From: Pseudooceanicola nanhaiensis
GTDB taxonomy: Bacteria > Pseudomonadota > Alphaproteobacteria > Rhodobacterales > Rhodobacteraceae
DNA: 43,818 nucleotides
Reading direction: 5' to 3'
Assembly (NCBI RefSeq): GCF_020171315.1
Contig: NZ_JAIUZP010000021.1
Location: 1-43,818 of the forward strand
This document shows, piece after piece, positions 23,810-30,756 of this stretch. The notes beneath the pieces are model-generated. The model saw only the letters and a list, made by a program, of their open reading frames with translations, ran no database searches and was not told the origin of the DNA. The stretch's first letter is position 1. Each line of letters starts with the position of its first letter. The position numbers and the translations under genes are program-made.

Positions 23810-24165
23810 GGCGTATCATTTCCCGACGTCCCAGACAGCTTCGCGGCAGCATGCGAAGAGGCCGACGTGATGAAGAACGCGATCGCGGCACTGGATGACT
23901 ACGCGGCAGATGCTGAGGTCCCCGCCAAGGCGATGCCGCTCGGCACCGTCCGCGAAAAGTATGCCGAAGACACGGCCGAAGGTGCCTACCTGATCATGGT
24001 CCCGCTCATTCGGCGCGAAACCAAGATAGTAAGAGCGAACCTGTCCTTCGAGCGCGGCCTGCTCGAAGCGATTGACGAGGCTGCCGACCGAGCGGGGCTG
24101 AGCCGCTCTGCATTCTTGGACCTCGCAGCGCGGCATATGATCGAAGACGGTATTTGTTCTGCCGC
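23810..24165 (+). pseudogene. Decayed HicB-type antitoxin gene
   Basis: In frame from 23810 the sequence reads GVSFPDVPDSF, the hallmark N-terminal HicB motif, then an ALDDYAAD helix, GAYLIMVPLI, and the ribbon-helix-helix C-terminus (RANLSFERGLLEAIDEAAD, then GLSRSAFLDLAARHMIE). A TAG at 23807-23809 stops the frame just before this motif. No HicB-like start remains upstream, and no HicA toxin gene is nearby. An internal GTG at 23867 could still give a truncated product. The frame runs on to 24316 antisense to the regulator gene, which suggests that the native stop is lost. HicB normally neutralises the HicA mRNA interferase. Confidence 0.7.
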
Positions 24166-24222
24166 ATGGTGCGATGCGAAGAGGCCACGTCCAAAACGGG
24201 GCCCCCTCGATCCCAAACGGGA

Positions 24223-24912
24223 TCAGGGCAGCTCGGCGCTTTCCCCTTGGCCGAACATCCCTTCGAGGGCCGCAGGTTCTGACAGCACGATCGTCCCGTA
24301 CCCGCGCGTCAGATAGCCTCGCGCCTCGAATTCGGCCAACCGCGCGGCCACCGCGCTGCGTGACACCTGAATGATCGTCGCAATATCCGCCTGAGAGGCC
24401 CGCACCACGCGGGGGGCGCCGCGCTCGGGCTGTGCAAGCAGCAGCAGGGCGCGCGCGACACGTTCGGCAATGTCCTGGATCCGCAGCAGCCCGACGACCT
24501 CAAAGGTCGTCGCCATGTTGGTCGCCAGCAACCGGGCGATCTCTCGCCATCCGCAGGGCTGTTCGGCGCAGATCCGCACCAACTCGTCCCGCCGCAACCG
24601 CAGAAGCTGACAGGGGCCCCGCGTTGTCACCGTAAGCATCCGTGTGCGCCCCAGCGTCGAGGCAAGATCTCCATGCCACGCGCCGGGACCGGAAATGAAG
24701 GCGAGCGAATTCGAGGCGTCAATCCGATGCAGATGCAATTCCAGAGCGCCATCGAGAATGCCGTAGATCGCCCCAGGGGGATCGCCGGCGTTATACACGG
24801 TCTCGCCATTTCTGTAGGTCATCACGTCAGAACGAGCGAGCACCGCGTCCCGGAATTCCGGGGGCGCAGAGGCGAGCCATCCCTGACTGCGAAGCGTCTT
24901 CATGGGACTCAT
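24223..24912 (-). CDS. Crp/Fnr-family transcriptional regulator
   Basis: The protein has 229 residues from the ATG at 24912; the next ATG, at 24903, is also possible. The N-terminal cyclic-nucleotide-binding fold (about 15-125) has NAGDPPGAIYGILDGALELH and GPGAWHGDLAS, and lacks the Cys cluster of Fnr. A dimer helix is followed by a C-terminal helix-turn-helix, QADIATIIQVSRSAVAARLAE, with a wing. The effector is not evident. The gene is divergent from the sulfatase gene across a 109-bp region that carries a 7-bp-arm palindrome, so it probably controls the sulfatase and possibly itself. Confidence 0.85.
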   Translation of the reverse strand: MSPMKTLRSQGWLASAPPEFRDAVLARSDVMTYRNGETVYNAGDPPGAIYGILDGALELHLHRIDASNSLAFISGPGAWHGDLASTLGRTRMLTVTTRGPCQLLRLRRDELVRICAEQPCGWREIARLLATNMATTFEVVGLLRIQDIAERVARALLLLAQPERGAPRVVRASQADIATIIQVSRSAVAARLAEFEARGYLTRGYGTIVLSEPAALEGMFGQGESAELP

Positions 24913-24957
24913 TTTACACAACTTTTTCCAGCGAACTGTCCACGAAACGACAAACTC

Positions 24958-24979
24958 AATCCTAGATTGAAGTAGGATT
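24958..24979. promoter_or_regulatory. Candidate operator for the Crp/Fnr-type regulator
   Basis: AATCCTA and TAGGATT form a perfect inverted repeat with an eight-base spacer, 42 bp before the sulfatase start and 45 bp before the regulator start. The total width of 22 bp suits a Crp-type dimer. It is not a consensus Crp (TGTGA) or Fnr (TTGAT) site, so a divergent specificity would be needed. Confidence 0.5.
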
Positions 24980-25021
24980 TATGCACTGACTTTGAAACTA
25001 TTAAAAATTGGAGTCCCCGCA

Positions 25022-26560
25022 ATGTCTTTCCGATTTGCCTTTGCGTCCGCTCTCCTGGCGCTATCGGCATCCACGGTGGCCGCGCAGGATGCGCCGGCCA
25101 AACCGAATATCCTTGTGATCTGGGGTGATGATGTCGGGATGTGGAACATCTCGGCCTATCACCGCGGGATGATGGCGGGCGAAACGCCCAATATCGACCG
25201 GATCGCCAATGAAGGCATGCTCTTCATGGATCACTACGCGCAGGCGTCCTGCACCGCAGGGCGCGCGGCCTTCATCACCGGGCAGTATCCGATCCGCGTC
25301 GGCCTTGCCACGGTGGGCCTGCCCGGCGCGCCGCAGGGCCTCTCGACCGAGGATCCGACGCTGGCGGAAATGCTCAAGGCCGAAGGCTATCGCACGGGCC
25401 AGTTCGGCAAGAACCACCTCGGCGATCAGGACACCCATCTGCCCACGAACCACGGTTTCGACGAGTTCTTCGGCATCCTCTACCACCTGAACGCCGGGGA
25501 ATATCCCGAGCAGGTCGACTATCCCGCGCAGGCCTTCGAGGACGCAAACCTCGCGCAACGCGGCATCATCCACAGCTTCGCCACCCTCGATGGCGGACAG
25601 GAGATCGAAGACCTCGGCCCCTTCGGTGCGGATGTGCAACGGCACCTCGATCAGGACGTCCTGGTGGAAAGCAAACGCTTCATCACCGACGCGGTGGAGG
25701 CGAACGAGCCCTTCTTCGTCTGGCACAACACCACGCGGATGCACTACAAGACCAACCTCGATGACCATTACGCGGGCATCACTGGCCTCGGGAATGTCTA
25801 TGCAGATGGCATGGTCGAGATGGACGACGACGTGGGCGAACTGTTGACGCTGCTCGACGATCTGGGCGTGGCCGACAACACGATGGTCATGTTCTCCACC
25901 GACAACGGCGCGGCCTCGAACTCCTGGCCCGACGGCGGCAATCAGCCGTTCCGGGGCGAGAAGGGCGTCGGCGGTTACGAGGGGGCCTTCAAGGTCCCGA
26001 TGATGGTCAAATGGCCCGGCCTGATCCCCGAGGGGACCACCACCGGCGAGCTGATGACCATGGAGGACTGGATCCCCACCATCATGAGCCAGCTGGGCAA
26101 GCCAGACCTGAAGGAAGACCTTCTGGCGGGCACCGAGATCGGGGGCAAGTCCTTCAAGGTGCATCTCGACGGCTATGACCAGACGCCGATCCTGACCAAG
26201 TCCGGCCCGTCGAACCGGATGGAGTTCTACTTCTTCTCCGAAACGACCTTCCACGGGCTGCGGTACGGGGAGTGGAAATTCCTCTTCACCCACCAGGACC
26301 GCTGGTTCAACGGACAGCAGTACGAGATGACGTCGCCGCAGATCACCCGCCTCGATCTCGACCCGTTCGAGCGGTTCCACGGCGCGCGTGGCTTCGATGA
26401 ATGGCAGGAGAACCGCTCTTGGGCGATCGGGCCGGCACTCGGCCTGGTGAACAAGTTCGTGGCCTCCTTCGAAGAGTATCCGCCGCGCATCGCCAGCTTC
26501 TCGACCTCGGTCGAGGAGATGTCGAAAACGATCATGGATGCGGCCCCCTCGCCGCAGTGA
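25022..26560 (+). CDS. Periplasmic type I sulfatase (arylsulfatase family)
   Basis: The protein has 512 residues from the ATG at 25022, with GGAG at 25010-25013. The signal peptide covers about residues 1-21 (cleavage after TVAA). Metal ligands D36 and D37 are in IWGDDVG, and the later Asp-Asn pair is in FSTDNGAASNSW. The catalytic formylglycine site is C77-T-A-G-R81, followed by AAFITGQ. It therefore has Ala instead of the Pro of the canonical C-x-P-x-R. This variant recurs in a subfamily whose members share the GKNHLGD and HGFDEFFG motifs also seen here. It hydrolyses sulfate esters after maturation of Cys77; no maturase gene is nearby. It is probably controlled by the divergent Crp-family regulator, and it ends in a strong terminator. 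Confidence 0.9.
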   Translation: MSFRFAFASALLALSASTVAAQDAPAKPNILVIWGDDVGMWNISAYHRGMMAGETPNIDRIANEGMLFMDHYAQASCTAGRAAFITGQYPIRVGLATVGLPGAPQGLSTEDPTLAEMLKAEGYRTGQFGKNHLGDQDTHLPTNHGFDEFFGILYHLNAGEYPEQVDYPAQAFEDANLAQRGIIHSFATLDGGQEIEDLGPFGADVQRHLDQDVLVESKRFITDAVEANEPFFVWHNTTRMHYKTNLDDHYAGITGLGNVYADGMVEMDDDVGELLTLLDDLGVADNTMVMFSTDNGAASNSWPDGGNQPFRGEKGVGGYEGAFKVPMMVKWPGLIPEGTTTGELMTMEDWIPTIMSQLGKPDLKEDLLAGTEIGGKSFKVHLDGYDQTPILTKSGPSNRMEFYFFSETTFHGLRYGEWKFLFTHQDRWFNGQQYEMTSPQITRLDLDPFERFHGARGFDEWQENRSWAIGPALGLVNKFVASFEEYPPRIASFSTSVEEMSKTIMDAAPSPQ

Positions 26561-26586
26561 CCCGGCCCTGACGCTGAGACACCGAG

Positions 26587-26616
26587 ACACCCGGATCGCA
26601 GGATCCGGGTGTTTTC
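26587..26616 (+). terminator. Strong rho-independent terminator after the sulfatase
   Basis: ACACCCGGATC (26587-26597) pairs perfectly with GATCCGGGTGT (26602-26612) across a four-base loop, followed by TTTC. It lies 26 bases after the sulfatase stop. Confidence 0.85.
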
Positions 26617-26860
26617 GGTTCTGGCAGACGGTTCGAGGTCGAGCGTACCGTGGTCGGTCGACGGAGGGCCTTGATGTTGAGGCCCATCGTCGTTGGCTCC
26701 GCGTCGCTGTTCGCCTAGCTGCTGTCGCAGGCACTGTCTCAGCGCTCAAGTTCGGGCGCCCGCTAAGGGCTAGGAACGGCCCCAGAAACACAGTCCAGAA
26801 ACCGTCGGCTAGTGCATGGCCTACCCGAGATGGGCAGGCCACTACCCTAGAGGGCGACGA
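26617..26860. other. Gene-free stretch between sulfatase terminator and prophage
   Basis: No gene is supported here. A small hairpin GGGCCT/AGGCCC lies at 26666-26685. This is where the chromosome-prophage junction is expected, but without the other prophage end no attachment repeat can be identified. Confidence 0.4.
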
Positions 26861-27229
26861 CTACGCGACGGTATTGACCTCTCCGCTCACCCAGCCCACA
26901 CGCTCCATGGCCTCAAGCACGAAGCGCTCGGCAAGTCGGTCGAGAACGCCATCACCCGGCACAAGCCAGGCGATCGCTTCCGGCACGCTCTCGCGGGCGT
27001 ATGCGATCGCCTCGGCCTTCAGCGCGTCGAGGCCACCGCCTGCCCCCTTTCCGAGCGCAGCCTTCGCCCCCGTCATCAGCGCCGAATGCAGCGCGTTGCG
27101 ATGTACTGCGTCGATCTCAACGCCCGCCTTCACTTTGATGTAGGAGGCAGCGCCGTTGATGACCCACGTCAGGAGCGCCCCGAAGAGCGCGAGAAGCGAT
27201 GGCGTGAGAAGATCCAGAAGGTCGTTCAT
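26861..27229 (-). CDS. Holin-like small membrane protein
   Basis: The protein has 122 residues from the ATG at 27229, with AAAGGA seven bases upstream. A single N-terminal hydrophobic segment (about residues 9-30, LLALFGALLTWVINGAASYI) is followed by a long soluble helical region. The single-helix layout and its place after the endolysin at the 3' end of the late operon fit a phage holin or holin-like protein. The soluble tail is longer than in classical holins, so other membrane roles are possible. Confidence 0.6.
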   Translation of the reverse strand: MNDLLDLLTPSLLALFGALLTWVINGAASYIKVKAGVEIDAVHRNALHSALMTGAKAALGKGAGGGLDALKAEAIAYARESVPEAIAWLVPGDGVLDRLAERFVLEAMERVGWVSGEVNTVA

Positions 27230-27337
27230 GAGTTCGTCCTTTCGAGGTGCGCCGGCGGCGCGTGGGGGCGCGGAACAGGGCCGCAGAGAGGACCAGCACG
27301 AGGCGCCAGTCGGTTATGGGAAGGAGGGGGAAGAGGA

Positions 27338-28075
27338 TCACGCGAACGCGCTCTCCGCCTGTGCGGTCGAGGAGAGCCGCGGCAGCGCCCCCGTCGGCAT
27401 CGGTACGATCGACGGCCAGCGGAAACTCGCAGCGGTGAAGCGGCTCTTCTCGATTGGCGCGATGCTGACGGTGTTCGACTGATTGCCGCCGAGGCAGTAG
27501 TACCGGGTCGCGTCCTCGCCCATGAGGAAGGCGACATGCCCGCCGCCGTTGCGGGTGATCGAGATGACCGCCCCCAGCACCGGGGCGCAGGAGACGCCGA
27601 ACCCGCGCCAGTTCAGCGCCCAGTAGGGATTGACCCCGAGCTGGCCCGGGAAGGGCTCGGCGGGCAGCGCCAGGCGGATGCAGGTCTCGACGAAGTCGCC
27701 GCACCACGGGAAGACGGCAGGATCGCCAAGAGCGTGGCCGTCGCTGGCGAGAAAGGCCCGCACCTCGGCGTTGTCGTAGATCTCGTGCAGCCCCTTGAAC
27801 TTGAGGCCGACCTTGATCCAGTCGGGCAGGTTCAGCGTCCCGGTCTCGGCCGGCGCAGCCGGGTCCTTCATCAGCGCCGCCATGGTGAGCGGGCCGACAT
27901 AGGGGCGCGGCGCATAGCCGATCGACCGCTTGAAGGCGATGATGGCCGCATTCGTGCGCCGGCCGATGATGCCGTCCACCGGGCCGGGGTCAATGCCATG
28001 CGCCTTGAGGCGCACCTGCGTGGTCATGCGCTCGTCCAGCGTCATCGCACTGTTGTCGGTCTTGCTCAAGGACAT
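27338..28075 (-). CDS. Endolysin with peptidoglycan-binding and TIGR02594-type (CHAP/NlpC-like) domains
   Basis: The protein has 245 residues from the ATG at 28075, set by GGAGAAAC just upstream; the frame is open further, without support. The N-terminal 70 residues form a peptidoglycan-binding-like unit (LKAHGIDPGPVDGIIGRRT, then NAAIIAFKRSIG). The catalytic part has PWCGDFVETCI (probable Cys nucleophile), GGGHVAFLMG (His) and LGGNQSNTVS, matching the TIGR02594 cysteine-peptidase group. It should cut peptidoglycan at the end of the lytic cycle. There is no signal peptide, so a holin is needed. A GTG just past its stop could open a small overlapping membrane ORF, which I left out. Confidence 0.85.
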   Translation of the reverse strand: MSLSKTDNSAMTLDERMTTQVRLKAHGIDPGPVDGIIGRRTNAAIIAFKRSIGYAPRPYVGPLTMAALMKDPAAPAETGTLNLPDWIKVGLKFKGLHEIYDNAEVRAFLASDGHALGDPAVFPWCGDFVETCIRLALPAEPFPGQLGVNPYWALNWRGFGVSCAPVLGAVISITRNGGGHVAFLMGEDATRYYCLGGNQSNTVSIAPIEKSRFTAASFRWPSIVPMPTGALPRLSSTAQAESAFA

Positions 28076-28490
28076 GCCGTTTCTCCATGCAAAAGGCCCC
28101 GCCGGATGGCAGGGCAAGGCAAGTTTCGGTTTTCTGGTCAGTGTGTTGCTGCTACCGGTGGCCCGAGCGCGGAGCACGGTCGTTCAGCCTTGTTTGGCCT
28201 GTTCTCTGTTCTGCACAACCCAGAGGACAGCTCTGCGCTCACAGCTTCAATGAATTTGACAAAAGCAGTTTCAGTGGACTGCGCGTTAAAGTTGCGTCAG
28301 GGTCGGCCTTGAGCGCGGATTGCAACGTGTAATGACTGGGCCTTCATCCCGCAGCACCCAGTCAGGCGACCCCATCGCTAACCCTCATCCGTTGCGCCGC
28401 GCTCACCCTACCGCACATACAGAGAGCCGCTTTTCGCTTACCGCTACGTTCGGTCGTGCGCCGCAAAGATTACCTTGATAGTAAGGTTAC

Positions 28491-28599
28491 TGAGCGTGGG
28501 GCGACGATCACCAACAGAAGACCGTGATTTCGGTCTCTCTTGCACCCACCCACGGCGATCGAACGCATATGCAGCTGCCCCACGCTCACCCCATTTTTT
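28491..28599 (+). ncRNA. Candidate structured RNA with 12-bp closing stem and T-run
   Basis: TGAGCGTGGGGC (28491-28502) is perfectly complementary to GCCCCACGCTCA (28577-28588). Inside, AGACCG-tgattt-CGGTCT forms a second perfect hairpin (28519-28536). On the plus strand a run of seven T follows at 28593-28599, five bases after the stem. The plus strand is opposite to all phage genes, so this could be an antisense or regulatory RNA with its own terminator. Expression is not shown by the sequence. Confidence 0.4.
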
Positions 28600-28776
28600 T
28601 CACTAGTCACAACCTCGCGTCAGATAGGCCTCAGCTCTATGAAGCCCTACTCTCTTTCAGGTTGAGCGATACTGTGGTATCGACCCATCAGTGATGAACG
28701 GGCCGTGCCACCGCACATCCGCTTGGTCAAGTTCTACGGTTCTGCTTACTGGCCCCCTTTTGGTCCGCCTTTTGGC

Positions 28777-28853
28777 TGGTACACTCGAGTTATGGCGACG
28801 ATTGCCCAGGGAGCTACTTGTCGCGCCATTTACTACCACCCCCGAGTGTACCA
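28777..28853. ncRNA. Candidate hairpin RNA with nested stems
   Basis: TGGTACACTCG (28777-28787) pairs perfectly with CGAGTGTACCA (28843-28853). ATGGCG and CGCCAT (28792-28797, 28824-28829) form an inner stem. The result is one long, bulged hairpin of 77 bases. The strand cannot be decided from symmetry alone. Confidence 0.35.
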
Positions 28854-29083
28854 ACCAGAGCGCGGAGCACGGCTAAAGCGCATTACACCGCTCAGCCGGT
28901 CTTGTTTTCGCATTTCCAAGGCAGTTCCGCGCTCGCATTCCAGTTTCTCAATGTAACTATAGACTCTTCTAGGCTCAGTGACGCAAAGTTCTCACGAGCG
29001 CGCGGAGCTCCTCGTTCAGCCAGCCTTGATCACCCCACCCGATCTGGCCAGCCATCACCCACGGACATGCGAGCCTCCCGCGT

Positions 29084-29701
29084 TCACCCCCCCAACAGCT
29101 GATACGGCACCACATCGGTTCGATCCGGCACCCGCTTGCCTGCGCACTCGTAGTCAAGGACCAGGTACAGCTCGATGCGCCCGGGGAAGAGGTCAGCCGG
29201 CGGCACGATCTCGATGCGAAGCTTCTCGAAGCTGTCCCCGATCTGACGCCGGACGCCGCCCTTGACCAGGCGCGTGCCTGCGAGAGGCACGTTTCGCGCA
29301 TCAGTGAAGAGAGGCGTCCAGTCCATCAGGCGGCAGTTCTTGCCGAGCCGCGTCCGGGCCACGGTCAGCCACAGGACCACCGTCTCGCCCGCCTTGACCG
29401 GCTCCTCGACGTAGGAAAGCCCCTGCGGCTGCCGAATTACCCTATCCTCGCCGGTGGCCCGCCGCACGTCCTGCGCCAGCCCCTCGACCTGGACGGCAAG
29501 CGACTGGACTGCCCCCTCCGTCGCCAGCCTCTCGAAGCCGAGTTCCTCCCGGACCGTCGCTATGATCCACTCCCGGTTCACGGCATAAAGCCCGGCCAGC
29601 ATCAGCAGCATGAGCGGCGTGATCACCGTCACGATCCAGAAGAGATCGCGTAGCAGTCCGATTACAGTGCGGGTGCGCGGCAGCAAGTCTTCCTTGGTCA
29701 T
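29084..29701 (-). CDS. Phage membrane-anchored protein of unknown function
   Basis: The protein has 205 residues. One strong transmembrane segment lies near the N-terminus (about 20-42, FWIVTVITPLMLLMLAGLYAV), followed by a short coiled segment (EGAVQSLAVQVEGLAQDVRR). A beta-rich C-terminal domain contains two Cys residues that could pair. This looks like a type II-anchored periplasmic protein. No family is recognised. In the late operon it could be a spanin-like, superinfection-exclusion or lysogenic-conversion protein. It is the last gene before the 1-kb gap. Confidence 0.65.
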   Translation of the reverse strand: MTKEDLLPRTRTVIGLLRDLFWIVTVITPLMLLMLAGLYAVNREWIIATVREELGFERLATEGAVQSLAVQVEGLAQDVRRATGEDRVIRQPQGLSYVEEPVKAGETVVLWLTVARTRLGKNCRLMDWTPLFTDARNVPLAGTRLVKGGVRRQIGDSFEKLRIEIVPPADLFPGRIELYLVLDYECAGKRVPDRTDVVPYQLLGG

Positions 29702-29717
29702 GTCGGTCTCGCTCTGG

Positions 29718-29855
29718 TCAGGCTGCCGGCATCACGGGCCAGACAGGCGCGGCGAAATCAGCCACGTCCTCGGGCCGGTCGCGCAATGCCTGGCGATAGG
29801 TCTCCCGGTCGTCGGCGCGGACCTCCACTGTCCAATGCGAGCCGCTGGCGTTCAC
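29718..29855 (-). CDS. Small phage protein, 45 residues
   Basis: GTG at 29853-29855 overlaps the stop of the DUF4376-like gene (GTGA). The frame reads VNASGSHWTVEVRADDRETY, then RQALRDRPEDVADF, and ends at 29718. It fills an otherwise empty 150-bp slot with coding-like sequence, and the overlap matches the operon's style. No family is recognised. Confidence 0.6.
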   Translation of the reverse strand: MNASGSHWTVEVRADDRETYRQALRDRPEDVADFAAPVWPVMPAA

Positions 29856-30250
29856 GATGGCCACCGGCTGTCATCGGCGTAATCGTCGGGGATCGTGCCG
29901 CTGTCCACCATCGCCCAGCTGACGGCCATGACCTGCTCGACCCATTCCATCCCGGCGGAGGCCAACTCGACCGCCTGCGCGCCGGTCAACTCGTGGATCG
30001 TGTTCGCGTCATCCCGGAAGGTTACCGTCTCGGAGGAGCTTGCGGCCAGGATCGCGGCGCCCCGCTGGAGGACGGCCAGCATGATGGTCTGATCGAAGGC
30101 CCGCCCGCGCACCGGCACGCTGCCGAAGGACAGGCCGAGCGTCGTGCCGGCATCGAGCCGCCGCCCGCGCTCTTGGTGAAGCGCGGCTTTCAGGTTGGCC
30201 TGCGACACCTCGACAGCCTCCGCTGCCGTTCGCATCCAGTCATTCGGCAT
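29852..30250 (-). CDS. DUF4376-like phage tail-region protein
   Basis: The protein has 132 residues. The pattern VPVRGRAFDQTIMLAVLQRG, then TVTFRDDANTIHELTGAQAV resembles the DUF4376 domain, often found at the C-terminus of tail-fibre-associated or tail-fibre-assembly proteins. GGAGGAGG lies just before the ATG at 30250, which falls 11 bases inside the end of the upstream gene. The role is probably tail fibre assembly or decoration; this is inferred from family context and position. Confidence 0.65.
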   Translation of the reverse strand: MPNDWMRTAAEAVEVSQANLKAALHQERGRRLDAGTTLGLSFGSVPVRGRAFDQTIMLAVLQRGAAILAASSSETVTFRDDANTIHELTGAQAVELASAGMEWVEQVMAVSWAMVDSGTIPDDYADDSRWPS

Positions 30251-30746
30251 TGGTCGCCTCCTCTTCTCCGGCAGGTGCTTCGCTTTTGGACACGTCCGAC
30301 ATTGGGACGCTCTCGATCAGGACAGGCAGAACCGGGACAGTGCACCAGCCCGCCTCGCCCTGCGCGATGCCATCGCGCCACGCCACGGCATAGCTCGGCA
30401 CATCGACCTCGGCGTCTTCCGCCACCTGCTGGAGGTCGGAGAGGCCCGTAGGGATCACGTAGCAGGTGGCGCTGTCATAGTCGGCGGCGTCAATCTCGAC
30501 CTCGCTGCCGCGCCAATGCGCGGGCCGGTTCGGCACCCGGCTGGCGATGACCGACTGGCACAGCGTCACATGCAGTTCGCCCTCGCTGTCGCGATAGGCC
30601 CCGCGCAGGCCGATGGCCCGGGTGGTCGCATTGCCGAGGAACTGGCCGCCATGCTCCAGCGGTGAGAGGTCGAAGCCGTTGATGGCCTCGCCGTCGAGGA
30701 CGTAGGCCGCGGGCGCCTTGCGCGTGGCAAGGAACAGGATCTTCAT
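30240..30746 (-). CDS. Phage tail-region accessory protein
   Basis: The protein has 168 residues from the ATG at 30746, set by GGAGG five bases upstream; the open frame reaches 30860, but that part overlaps the fibre gene. It starts with a strand (MKILFLATRKAPAAYVLDGE), followed by a mixed alpha/beta region, and ends in an acidic tail (EAPAGEEEATNAE). No family is recognised with confidence. Its place between the fibre gene and the DUF4376-like gene suggests a tail fibre accessory or assembly factor. Confidence 0.6.
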   Translation of the reverse strand: MKILFLATRKAPAAYVLDGEAINGFDLSPLEHGGQFLGNATTRAIGLRGAYRDSEGELHVTLCQSVIASRVPNRPAHWRGSEVEIDAADYDSATCYVIPTGLSDLQQVAEDAEVDVPSYAVAWRDGIAQGEAGWCTVPVLPVLIESVPMSDVSKSEAPAGEEEATNAE

Positions 30747-30756
30747 GTTGGCCTCC

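Larger units (their letters stand above)
28076..29083. other. 1-kb gap without recognisable genes in the prophage
   Basis: This is unusual for an otherwise gap-free late operon. Short frames exist on both strands, but none has a convincing start or family. The gap is lower in GC than its flanks. It contains a 12-bp inverted repeat (28491-28588), an 11-bp one (28777-28853), TGACTGGG/CCCAGTCA (28333-28364) and GATAC/GTATC (28668-28681). GAGCGCGGAGCACGG occurs exactly at 28165-28179 and 28858-28872, with a looser third form near 28994. Confidence 0.6.

Noticed and set aside
24956..24970. TCAAT-N5-ATTGA as an Fnr box
   Set aside because: The half-sites are in the wrong orientation for TTGAT-N4-ATCAA and the regulator lacks the Fnr iron-sulfur cysteines. 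The overlapping 7-bp-arm palindrome is stronger.
25061..26842. Long minus-strand frame opposite the sulfatase
   Set aside because: It is antisense to a gene with signal peptide, active site and terminator. Its translation is Arg/Gly/Val-rich with no family features.
27117..27341. Possible small membrane ORF (GTG 27341) between endolysin and holin
   Set aside because: It has one hydrophobic segment and a GTGA overlap, but the frame then runs over 100 bp inside the holin gene as Arg/Ser-rich sequence. It cannot be separated from chance.
26816..28312. Long plus-strand frame across holin and endolysin genes
   Set aside because: It is composition-driven antisense to two recognisable phage genes; no ribosome site or domain.
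28593..28599. T7 run as a standard terminator for the 28491 stem
   Set aside because: The run begins five bases after the stem and the loop is very large, so it is not a canonical rho-independent terminator. Kept only as part of the RNA candidate.
28705..28956. 83-codon plus-strand frame in the prophage gap
   Set aside because: Aromatic-rich start looks protein-like, but there is no ribosome site, no family, and the frame overlaps the inverted repeats that explain the sequence constraint better.
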